From: Candidatus Omnitrophota bacterium
Lineage (GTDB): Bacteria > Omnitrophota > Gorgyraeia > JABMRG01
Assembly: GCA_013202935.1 (NCBI GenBank)
Contig: JABMRG010000083.1
Coordinates: 1-13,925 of the forward strand
Reading direction: 5' to 3'
Length of the DNA stretch: 13,925 bases
Below, piece by piece: positions 7,630-13,135 of the stretch. Position 1 is the first letter of the stretch; each line of letters starts with the position of its first letter. The notes below the pieces were generated by a model. That model ran no database searches, was not told the origin of the DNA, and was given only the letters and a program-made list of their open reading frames with translations. A program made the translations under genes and the position numbers.

Positions 7630-7998
7630 ATGAAGCTATTCAGATGGGTTTTAGGGGCAATACTATTGACGTGGGTAGGAATAATAATTCTAAGAAAACC
7701 GCTTCCAATTCTTTTCTGCCCTGACCTGCCATATGTAGGTTTCTTAAGCAGAGGATTATATGTAATTATATTAGCATGCCTGCTGTCACTCTATCGCATA
7801 GGAAGAGGCCCTACAGGTGCTGACAGGGTAGTGGCTGTCGATATACTTGGCATCATGATTGTGGGCCTTTGTGCGCTTTTGACAATATCGACAGGAAGGT
7901 CCTGGTATATAGATATAGGAATAGCATGGGCACTTCAGAGTTTCATAAGTACTCTTGCGCTTTCTAAATATTTAGAAGGAAGAGGGTTTGATGAGTAA
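7630..7998 (+). CDS. mrpF: MrpF/MbhB-like antiporter subunit with N-terminal extension
   Basis: This 122-aa membrane protein is MrpF-like in its last 80 or so residues: the helix GLYVIILACLLSLYRIGRGP is followed by GADRVVAVDILG and two more helices. RGPTxxDRVVAxD is the family signature. Typical MrpF and MbhB proteins are about 85-95 aa, so the first 35-40 residues are an extension containing one extra hydrophobic segment (residues 7-21) and a short basic loop (LRKPLP). The ATG at 7630 has a fitting AAGGAAAG upstream, so the extension is likely translated. A shorter internal start was considered, but no internal ATG with a good ribosome site precedes the first conserved helix. Confidence 0.92.
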   Translation: MKLFRWVLGAILLTWVGIIILRKPLPILFCPDLPYVGFLSRGLYVIILACLLSLYRIGRGPTGADRVVAVDILGIMIVGLCALLTISTGRSWYIDIGIAWALQSFISTLALSKYLEGRGFDE

Positions 7999-8326
7999 TA
8001 CCATAGGTCTGATATTTATAGGAGTAGGCTTGGCATTTGATTTCTTCGGTTGCCTTGGGCTTGTACGTCTTCCAGATGTATATAACCGACTGCAAGCAGC
8101 TACAAAGTGTGTTACCTTAGGAACATGCAGCATACTCTTTGGTACGTTCTTAATCGTTGGTCCTACTGCCGCAGGTATGAAGGCCCTTTTGTGTATAATA
8201 TTTTTGATATTGACCGCCCCTGTTGCAGCACATGCTGTCTCAAGAGGTGCTCACAGGGCAGGGGTTAAGCTTTCTGAAGGAAGCGTAGTAGATATGTATA
8301 AAAAGGATAAAGAAGGCGAAGTCTAG
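7991..8326 (+). CDS. mrpG: MrpG/MbhC-like antiporter subunit
   Basis: This 111-aa three-helix protein is the last subunit of the Mrp module. The family motif is FFGCLGLVRLPDVYNRLQAA, then TKCVTLG, and near the C-terminus TAPVAAHAVSRGAHRAGV, all typical of MnhG domains. I chose the ATG at 7991; a TTG one codon earlier (7988) would add a single residue. A purine-rich GAAGGAAGAGGG just upstream serves as ribosome binding site. The gene overlaps the mrpF-like stop by 8 bases, and its TAG stop overlaps the GTG start of the ferredoxin-like gene. It completes an mrp set in which the MrpA role is split over two genes. Confidence 0.93.
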   Translation: MSNTIGLIFIGVGLAFDFFGCLGLVRLPDVYNRLQAATKCVTLGTCSILFGTFLIVGPTAAGMKALLCIIFLILTAPVAAHAVSRGAHRAGVKLSEGSVVDMYKKDKEGEV

Positions 8327-8937
8327 TGAAACTACCAAAGATTAGAGAACTTATCGAGGCAATCAAGGCATTGATAGTAGGGCCATATACCTCCAAGTTT
8401 CCAAAAGAGCCTCATGTGCCTCATAAGAATTTTAGAGGGCAGCCTAAATATGATGATCAGAAATGTGTCGGTTGTTGTGCATGCGTGGAAGTATGCCCTG
8501 TTAATGCGCTCGATTCTAAGGATATAGTTAATAAGGAAGAGGCCAAACGCACAATGATCCATTATACAGACACATGTATATTTTGTGGTCAGTGTGAAGC
8601 AGCCTGCATAGCTGATCATGAGGGTATAAAGCTCTCGAATGACTGGGAATTGGCTTTTTTTGATAGAAGCCAAGCGTTTGAGACTATAGATAAGGAGCTC
8701 CAACTTTGCGAAATATGTGGTGATACGATAGCATGTAAAGACCACCTAAAATGGATATCTGAAAAGATAGGCGAACTTACCTATTCAAACCCCACCCTTT
8801 ATTTATCTCGACTCAAGGGACTTGGAATTATAGATGAGAATATTATCTCTGCGTTAAAGGATAATGGACGTTCTGACAGAGTAAAAATTCTCTGTGCCCG
8901 CTGCAGAAGAGAGACAACTCTAACTACCAAAGAATAA
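8326..8937 (+). CDS. mbhN: 2[4Fe-4S] ferredoxin-like hydrogenase subunit, NuoI/MbhN/HycF-like
   Basis: This 203-aa subunit carries electrons from the donor, probably ferredoxin, towards the small subunit. The first cluster motif is C47-x2-C50-x2-C53-x3-C57-P (CVGCCACVEVCP). The second is C84-x2-C87-x2-C90-x3-C94 (CIFCGQCEAAC), followed by IA instead of the usual Pro. The N-terminus is amphipathic, as in NuoI proteins that lie on the membrane surface. A C-terminal extension contains CEICGDTIAC (C128, C131, C137) and CARC (C190, C193), resembling the extra cysteine region of HycF/HyfH and perhaps binding a metal. The start is a GTG overlapping the mrpG-like TAG. It ends the structural part of the operon, just before a small palindrome and the maturation genes. 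Confidence 0.91.
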   Translation: MKLPKIRELIEAIKALIVGPYTSKFPKEPHVPHKNFRGQPKYDDQKCVGCCACVEVCPVNALDSKDIVNKEEAKRTMIHYTDTCIFCGQCEAACIADHEGIKLSNDWELAFFDRSQAFETIDKELQLCEICGDTIACKDHLKWISEKIGELTYSNPTLYLSRLKGLGIIDENIISALKDNGRSDRVKILCARCRRETTLTTKE

Positions 8938-8942
8938 TTTTT

Positions 8943-8987
8943 AGGGACAGCCCCAAGGATGCATTATTCTGCTAAGGGACTGTCCCT
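8943..8987 (+). repeat. Short palindromic element of the AGGGACAG type, 45 bp
   Basis: The left arm AGGGACAGCCCC (8943-8954) pairs with the right arm GGGACTGTCCCT (8976-8987) at 11 of 12 positions, with a loop of 21 bases. The outer eight bases, AGGGACAG, equal the outer arm of the element at 841-934, so the two belong to one repeat family. It fills nearly all of the spacer between the ferredoxin-like gene and hycI. Its right arm ends 12 bases before the hycI ATG, close enough to affect ribosome access. No T-run follows, so it is not an obvious rho-independent terminator. Confidence 0.65.
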
Positions 8988-8999
8988 GAGTACTTTAAT

Positions 9000-9440
9000 A
9001 TGGAAATCAAGAATATACTTAAAGGAAAAGTTGTAATTGTCGGCATCGGCAATATAATGAAAGGCGATGACGGCTTTGGGCCCCTTCTTGTGGAGAAGCT
9101 TAAAGATAAGACGCCTTTTGTCTGTATCGATGGACAAACAGCACCTGAGAACTATACAGGAAAGATCGCAAAAGAGAATCCTGACACTATTTTGCTCGTC
9201 GATGCTGTGCATATGGATCTTAATCCAGGCGTATATAAGATATTGAAGAAGGATGAGATAGCCAATTCCGGGCTTACTACACATAATATGTCACCAGCAA
9301 TGCTTATAGAGTTTCTGGAGAACAGTACAGGTGCAGAGATATATTTGCTAGGTATGCAGCCGAAGAGTATCAATTTTGGTGATGAGATGTCAAGTGAAGC
9401 AAAGGAAGCGCTGAATAATATAGCAGAGGAGATAAAATAA
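9000..9440 (+). CDS. hycI: Hydrogenase maturation endopeptidase, HycI family
   Basis: This 146-aa protein is the nickel-dependent endopeptidase that removes the C-terminal tail of the large subunit after the NiFe site is loaded. Motifs match E. coli HycI closely: VGIGNIMKGDDGFGPLL (with D24 equal to the metal-binding Asp16), TAPENYTGKI, LLVDAVHMDLNPG (D68, equal to Asp62), LTTHNMSP (H95, equal to His90), and LLGMQPKSINFG. The predicted substrate is the large subunit at 1451-2632, which carries a tail after CTER. The ATG at 9000 lacks a clear Shine-Dalgarno and comes just after the palindrome at 8943-8987. The stop overlaps the hypA ATG (TAATG). Confidence 0.95.
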   Translation: MEIKNILKGKVVIVGIGNIMKGDDGFGPLLVEKLKDKTPFVCIDGQTAPENYTGKIAKENPDTILLVDAVHMDLNPGVYKILKKDEIANSGLTTHNMSPAMLIEFLENSTGAEIYLLGMQPKSINFGDEMSSEAKEALNNIAEEIK

Positions 9441-9682
9441 TGCATGAGACACATTTAATAGAGCCGATTGTAAAAGGGATATCAGAACATGCGGCAAAAG
9501 AAGGAGCAAAGGCTGTAACAAATATAAAGATAAAGGTAGGCCAACTTATCGGGGTAAAGGAAGATTCATTTAAAGAGACGTTTAAGGTTCTAGCAAAGGA
9601 TACTGTATGTAAAGATGCCAAACTAGAGCTGATCTTTTTCCCCGGAACAAACATACAGGTCATCTCCTTCGATGTCGAATAA
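9440..9682 (+). CDS. hypA: HypA-like nickel chaperone lacking the zinc-ribbon domain
   Basis: HypA delivers nickel to the large subunit. This 80-aa version keeps the nickel-binding N-terminus (MHETHL, with H2 and E3 as in the MHE start of all HypA) and the core alpha/beta fold: EHAAKEGAKAVTNIKIKVGQ, then GVKEDSFKETFKVL and CKDAKLELIFFPG. Normal HypA (about 113-118 aa) then has a zinc loop of two CxxC pairs. Here the chain goes straight from LELIFFPG to the last strand, IQVISFDVE. The whole zinc ribbon is thus missing while the closing strand remains, which looks like a clean internal deletion. The only Cys is C57 in VCKDAK, not in a CxxC pair. No hypB follows. The start overlaps the hycI stop. 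Confidence 0.88.
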   Translation: MHETHLIEPIVKGISEHAAKEGAKAVTNIKIKVGQLIGVKEDSFKETFKVLAKDTVCKDAKLELIFFPGTNIQVISFDVE

Positions 9683-9696
9683 AAAGCGAATAAAAA

Positions 9697-9849
9697 GGGA
9701 ACGTTTCACTCGCTCATAACCTATTGCGTTGCATTAGGTTGTGGAGTTGACCGTTACACTTTTTGGGCTTTGATTATATAAAAAAAGTGTAATGTTCAAT
9801 ATCATAACTTATTGTGTGACAAGGAGTTAGAAGCGAGTGAAACGTTCCC
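9697..9849 (+). repeat. 153-bp cloverleaf-like palindromic element
   Basis: A perfect 18-bp inverted repeat closes the element: 9697-9714 (GGGAACGTTTCACTCGCT) with 9832-9849. Inside are three side-by-side hairpins. Arm 1 pairs 9715-9727 with 9731-9743 around the loop GTT (11 Watson-Crick pairs, one G-T, one mismatch). Arm 2 pairs 9746-9764 with 9782-9800 (16 Watson-Crick, two G-T, one mismatch), including a perfect 11-bp TTACACTTTTT stem. Arm 3 pairs 9805-9815 with 9819-9829 around GTG (nine Watson-Crick, one G-T, one mismatch). Almost every base is paired, so it forms a three-armed cloverleaf on a long stem. It has no ORF and lies between hypA and hypF. It could be a non-autonomous mobile element or a structured leader. 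Pairing is seen directly; function is unknown. Confidence 0.75.
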
Positions 9850-9869
9850 AATATTATGAGAAAGTTAAG

Positions 9870-10931
9870 ATGAATATACTTGCGCTTGGTGCGGATATAA
9901 AGAATAAGTTTTTACTTGCAAACGGCAAGAGGCTTTCTTTTGGGCCTGAGATAGGTGATCTATCAGATGCCAAAAACTATGAGAGCCTGAAAAAAGAGGT
10001 AAGCAAGGCTATTAAGAATAAGAAGCTGGATATAATAGCCCACGATCTACACCCAGGATACTTCTCAAGCCGCTTAGCAGGAGAGCTTAAAGATCAGTTT
10101 CCCAGCTCTAAACTCCATGCTGTTCAGCATCACCACGCGCACATAGCAAGTATACTTGCAGAGCATAAGTTGAAAAAAGGGGTTCTTGGTGTAGCTTTCG
10201 ATGGTACAGGTTTTGGGGAGGACTCGAATATCTGGGGTGGGGAATTTATATTTGCTAAGGGTTCTAATTTTAGGCGTTTGGCACACCTTAAATATGTAAT
10301 GATGCCAGGAGGCGAAAGAATAGTGCATGAACCCTGGCGAATGGTATTGAGTATTTTAGGCAAGGAAGGAGCCGCCTTTATAAAGGATGTCAGCTCAGAG
10401 GAGAAGAAACTTATTCTTAAGATGGTAGATAAAGGGATAAATTCACCCCTGACGTCAAGTGCAGGCAGGCTATTTGATGCAGCAGCAGCCCTTCTCGGTG
10501 TATGCACCAAAGCTTCTTATGAGGCAGAAGGCCCTATAAGATTAGAGAAGATCTGTAAAGAGGGTGAAGATGGAACATATCCATTTAATCTTGTAACTAA
10601 GAAAGATATGAGTATAATAGATACTGCTCCTATCTTTAAGCATATGGCCAAGGACCTTAAAAATAAGAAGCCCAAGGCCATTATGGCAACTAAATTTCAT
10701 AATTCCATAGCAGATATTATAATAAAGGTAGTTAAGCGCCTATCAAATAAGTTTAAGACTAAAGATGTGGTACTAAGCGGAGGGGTATTCCAAAACCAAT
10801 TCTTAACAAAGAAAGTAGTTGAGGGTTTAGGCAGCTTAAGGTTCAATGTACTGATGAATAAATCAACTCCTAATGACAATAACATAGCACTGGGGCAGTA
10901 TTATGTGTCTTGCAACTCCTGCAAAGATTAA
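9870..10931 (+). CDS. hypF: HypF C-terminal (Kae1-like carbamoyltransferase) domain only
   Basis: HypF turns carbamoyl phosphate into a carbamoyl group on the HypE C-terminal cysteine, the source of the cyanide ligands. Full HypF (about 750 aa) is acylphosphatase, zinc fingers, YrdC-like domain, then Kae1-like domain. This 353-aa protein is only the Kae1-like part. Motifs include MNILALGADIKNKF, AHDLHPGYFSSRLA, the metal-binding QHHHAHIAS (H87, H91), AFDGTGFGED, MPGGERIVHEPWRM, TSSAGRLFDAAAALLG, KFHNSIAD, VVLSGGVFQNQF and PNDNNIALGQ. The ATG at 9870 begins exactly where the domain begins. A GTG at 9837 would add 11 residues but lies inside the right arm of the palindrome, so I reject it. The tail VSCNSCKD overlaps hypC by 29 bases. 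The missing domains are not elsewhere in the window. Confidence 0.9.
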   Translation: MNILALGADIKNKFLLANGKRLSFGPEIGDLSDAKNYESLKKEVSKAIKNKKLDIIAHDLHPGYFSSRLAGELKDQFPSSKLHAVQHHHAHIASILAEHKLKKGVLGVAFDGTGFGEDSNIWGGEFIFAKGSNFRRLAHLKYVMMPGGERIVHEPWRMVLSILGKEGAAFIKDVSSEEKKLILKMVDKGINSPLTSSAGRLFDAAAALLGVCTKASYEAEGPIRLEKICKEGEDGTYPFNLVTKKDMSIIDTAPIFKHMAKDLKNKKPKAIMATKFHNSIADIIIKVVKRLSNKFKTKDVVLSGGVFQNQFLTKKVVEGLGSLRFNVLMNKSTPNDNNIALGQYYVSCNSCKD

Positions 10932-11133
10932 GAGTATTAACAAGCTCAAAGCGATAGTAGATTTCGGCGGTGTCACAAAAGAGATATCTCTGGGCGTGCT
11001 AAGCAATGTCAAAAAGGGCGATTATGTCCTTATCCATGCCGGCTTTGCAATTGGAAAAGTTAAACAACAAGAGGCAAAGGATATAAAGAATGCCTTAAAG
11101 GAATTGGAAGATGTCTTCAAATATAAAGATTAA
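10903..11133 (+). CDS. hypC: HypC hydrogenase assembly chaperone
   Basis: This 76-aa chaperone, with HypD, carries the Fe(CN)2CO unit to the large-subunit precursor. The N-terminus MCLATPAKI gives the essential Cys2 once the initiator Met is removed. The remainder shows the usual VDFGGVTKEISLGVL and the GDYVLIHAGFAIGKV motif with its conserved His (H45). Length is normal for the family. The start lies within the last 29 bases of hypF, and the C-terminus overlaps hypD by 23 bases, so hypF, hypC and hypD are probably translationally coupled. Nothing unusual is seen in its key residues. Confidence 0.96.
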   Translation: MCLATPAKIKSINKLKAIVDFGGVTKEISLGVLSNVKKGDYVLIHAGFAIGKVKQQEAKDIKNALKELEDVFKYKD

Positions 11134-12130
11134 ACTTATGGAGGTATGCGGAACGCATACCATGGCTATTGCCCGCTCAGGTATAAAGAAGCTATTACCT
11201 GAGTCCATAGAGCTTATATCAGGCCCAGGCTGTCCTGTCTGTGTAACACCTCAACATGATATTGACAAGGCTATCGCAGTAGCAAAGCTTGAAGACGTCA
11301 TAATGACTACATTCGGCGATATGATACGCGTGCCAGGAAGTAGAGGTACTCTTTCCGAGGCAAAGATGCATGGTGCAGATGTTCGTGTGGTCTATTCTTG
11401 CATGGATACATTGACAATAGCCAAAAAGAATCCAAAAAAGAAAATAGTATTTATGGGTGTTGGCTTTGAGACAACCTCCCCGACCATAGCAGCTACTATA
11501 AAAGAGGCAAAGAGGCAAGGAATAAAGAACTTCTTTGTGCTTTCCAATTTTAAGTGCCTATTTCCTGCTTTGGAGACAATAGCCAGCTCTAAGAAAATAG
11601 GTGTAGATGGCTTTATATGTCCTGGCCATGTTAGTGTTATTACAGGAACTCATGCCTATGAAGCAGTAGCAAGGCGTTACAAGAAACCATGTGTTATAAC
11701 AGGCTTTGAAGATATGGATATCCTTAAGGGTATTAAACGATTGGCTGAGAAGATAAGGGATAACTCATATAATGTTGAGGTGGAATATAAGAGGGTTGTT
11801 AAGAAAAATGGTAACCCGAAGGCAAGAAATGTCTTGAATGCTGTATTCAAGCCGCACGATTCAGATTGGCGGGGAATAGGTGAGATTAAAAAAAGCGGCC
11901 TGGTATTTCGAAAAGAGTATAGAGATTTTGATGCGGATAGAGAGTTTAATATAAAGATACCAAAACCAGCACCGCAAAAGGGATGTCTATGCGGAGAGGT
12001 CTTACAGGGAATAAAATCTCCCAAAGACTGTAAGCTTTTTAGAAAAGCATGTACGCCAAAAAGGCCCATCGGCCCCTGCATGGTATCAGCCGAAGGTACC
12101 TGCGCAGCCTATTATAAATATGAAAGCTGA
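11111..12130 (+). CDS. hypD: HypD hydrogenase maturation iron-sulfur protein
   Basis: This 339-aa protein is the HypD scaffold that assembles Fe(CN)2CO together with HypC, using a [4Fe-4S] cluster and redox cysteines. Visible motifs are MEVCGTHTMAIARSGI (C13), SGPGCPVCVTP (C41, C44), TTFGDMIRVPG, GVGFETTSPT and GFICPGHVSVITG. The C-terminal cysteine region holds GCLCGEVLQG, C307, C314, GPCMVS (C323) and GTC (C331), followed by AAYYKY. HypD from other organisms usually starts 25-35 residues before MEVCG; here only nine residues precede it, and an in-frame TAA at 11096-11098 blocks any upstream extension. A second ATG at 11138 begins at MEVCG. It overlaps hypC by 23 bases and hypE by 11 bases. 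Confidence 0.94.
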   Translation: MSSNIKIKLMEVCGTHTMAIARSGIKKLLPESIELISGPGCPVCVTPQHDIDKAIAVAKLEDVIMTTFGDMIRVPGSRGTLSEAKMHGADVRVVYSCMDTLTIAKKNPKKKIVFMGVGFETTSPTIAATIKEAKRQGIKNFFVLSNFKCLFPALETIASSKKIGVDGFICPGHVSVITGTHAYEAVARRYKKPCVITGFEDMDILKGIKRLAEKIRDNSYNVEVEYKRVVKKNGNPKARNVLNAVFKPHDSDWRGIGEIKKSGLVFRKEYRDFDADREFNIKIPKPAPQKGCLCGEVLQGIKSPKDCKLFRKACTPKRPIGPCMVSAEGTCAAYYKYES

Positions 12131-13115
12131 GATAAGAGAGATTACATTAGCTCATGGAAATGGCGGCAAGCTCATGCATGAGCTTATTGAGAAGCTTCGA
12201 ATACGCCTTTCAAATAATATACTCGATGAACTTACAGATGCAGCAGAGCTTCGGATAAAAGGAAGAAGGCTTGCCTTTAGTACAGACTCTTATGTTGTAA
12301 AGCCTCTCTTTTTTCCCGGTGGAGATATAGGAAAACTTGCAGTATGCGGCACAGTCAATGATATATCTATGAAGGGGGCAAAACCGCTTTTTTTGTCTTT
12401 ATCCTTTATTATCGAGGAGGGGCTTGAGTTTAAAGTGATTGAGCAAATAGCAGATTCTATAAAAAAGGAAGCTAAAAAAGCAGGAGTGCTAATAGTCACA
12501 GGAGATATAAAGGTTGTTGAGAAAGGTGCTTGTGATAAGGTATATATAAATACATCAGGCATAGGCGTTATAGATTACCCAAAGCGAATAAGCGCAAAGG
12601 CAAGGGTAGGTGACGCAATTATCATAAACGGTTCCATAGCAGAGCATGGCATGGCCATATTGAATGCTAGGGAGAATCTCGGTTTTAAATCAGCCATAAA
12701 GAGTGACTGTAAGAGCTTGAACTTTGAAGTAGAGAGAGCGCTCTCTACTTCAAATAATATAAGTGTCTTACGCGACCCTACAAGAGGGGGCCTTGCTACA
12801 GCACTTAACGAGATAGCAGAAGCCTCAAATCTAGGAATAGAGGTATATGAAAAAGAGATTCCTGTAAAAAGAAGTGTACTTAAGCTTTGTAGTATTCTAG
12901 GCTTTGACCCTTTGTATGTAGCTAATGAAGGTAAATTTATATGTTTTGTAAATGGAAAAGATGCTAAAAGAATAAAGCGTGCAATAGGCCCTAAATCAAA
13001 AATAATAGGTAAGGTTACTACCACAAACAAAAGAGAAGTGGTCTTAAAGACAAGGATAGGCTCTGGCCGCATATTGCCTATTTTAGAGACCGACCAATTA
13101 CCACGTATATGTTAA
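12120..13115 (+). CDS. hypE: HypE hydrogenase maturation protein (thiocarboxamide dehydratase)
   Basis: HypE takes a carbamoyl group from HypF on its C-terminal cysteine and dehydrates it with ATP to thiocyanate, the source of the CN ligands. This 331-aa protein has the family length and the invariant ending PRIC (C331), as the reaction requires. N-terminal AIRS-like motifs include LAHGNGGKLMHELI, FSTDSYVVKPLFFPGGDIG, VCGTVNDISMKGAKP and VTGDIKVVEKG, where most relatives have TGDTKVV. RDPTRGGLATALNEIA marks the C-terminal domain. The start overlaps the hypD stop by 11 bases. HypE is intact although its partner HypF is reduced, which suggests carbamoylation still occurs. Confidence 0.96.
   Translation: MKAEIREITLAHGNGGKLMHELIEKLRIRLSNNILDELTDAAELRIKGRRLAFSTDSYVVKPLFFPGGDIGKLAVCGTVNDISMKGAKPLFLSLSFIIEEGLEFKVIEQIADSIKKEAKKAGVLIVTGDIKVVEKGACDKVYINTSGIGVIDYPKRISAKARVGDAIIINGSIAEHGMAILNARENLGFKSAIKSDCKSLNFEVERALSTSNNISVLRDPTRGGLATALNEIAEASNLGIEVYEKEIPVKRSVLKLCSILGFDPLYVANEGKFICFVNGKDAKRIKRAIGPKSKIIGKVTTTNKREVVLKTRIGSGRILPILETDQLPRIC
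12723..12754 (+). repeat. Near-perfect palindrome inside hypE
   Basis: The left arm TTTGAAGTAGAGAGAGC (12723-12739) pairs with the right arm GCTCTCTACTTCAAA (12740-12754). Fifteen base pairs form with a 2-base bulge on the left side and no loop at the centre. It lies in the coding sequence for the FEVERALSTS region, between the two HypE domains and just ahead of RDPTRGG. The frame is open throughout, so the gene is not broken. It may be chance, a footprint of an old insertion, or a hairpin in the mRNA. Confidence 0.6.
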
Positions 13116-13121
13116 AACGAA

Positions 13122-13127
13122 AGGAGG
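13122..13127 (+). promoter_or_regulatory. Strong Shine-Dalgarno AGGAGG
   Basis: AGGAGG lies 8 bases before the ATG at 13136 in an A-rich context. It is the best ribosome binding site in the window and fixes the start of the small membrane protein at 13136 instead of the upstream in-frame ATG at 13109, which overlaps the end of hypE. It suggests higher translation than the coupled genes upstream. Confidence 0.8.
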
Positions 13128-13135
13128 AAAAAAGT

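Noticed and set aside
2..8937. Complex I or the sulfur-reducing Mbs/Mbx complex instead of a hydrogenase
   Set aside because: The large subunit has both complete CxxC motifs for nickel, and hydrogenase-specific maturation genes follow.
9610..9700. Frameshift hiding a zinc domain of HypA
   Set aside because: No CxxC pair appears in any forward frame here, and the final HypA strand is present in frame.
9747..9780. Possible promoter (TTGACC with TATATA) within arm 2 of the cloverleaf element
   Set aside because: The spacing is about 22 bases, well over the usual 17, and both boxes are explained by the hairpin and an AT-rich loop.
9837..9869. GTG at 9837 as the hypF start, adding 11 residues
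   Set aside because: It lies inside the right arm of the 18-bp terminal repeat, and the domain homology begins exactly at the ATG at 9870.
13109..13135. ATG at 13109 as the start of the small membrane protein
   Set aside because: The added residues (MLKRKEEKS) are encoded by the Shine-Dalgarno region of the 13136 start and overlap the hypE end; AGGAGG is well placed for 13136.
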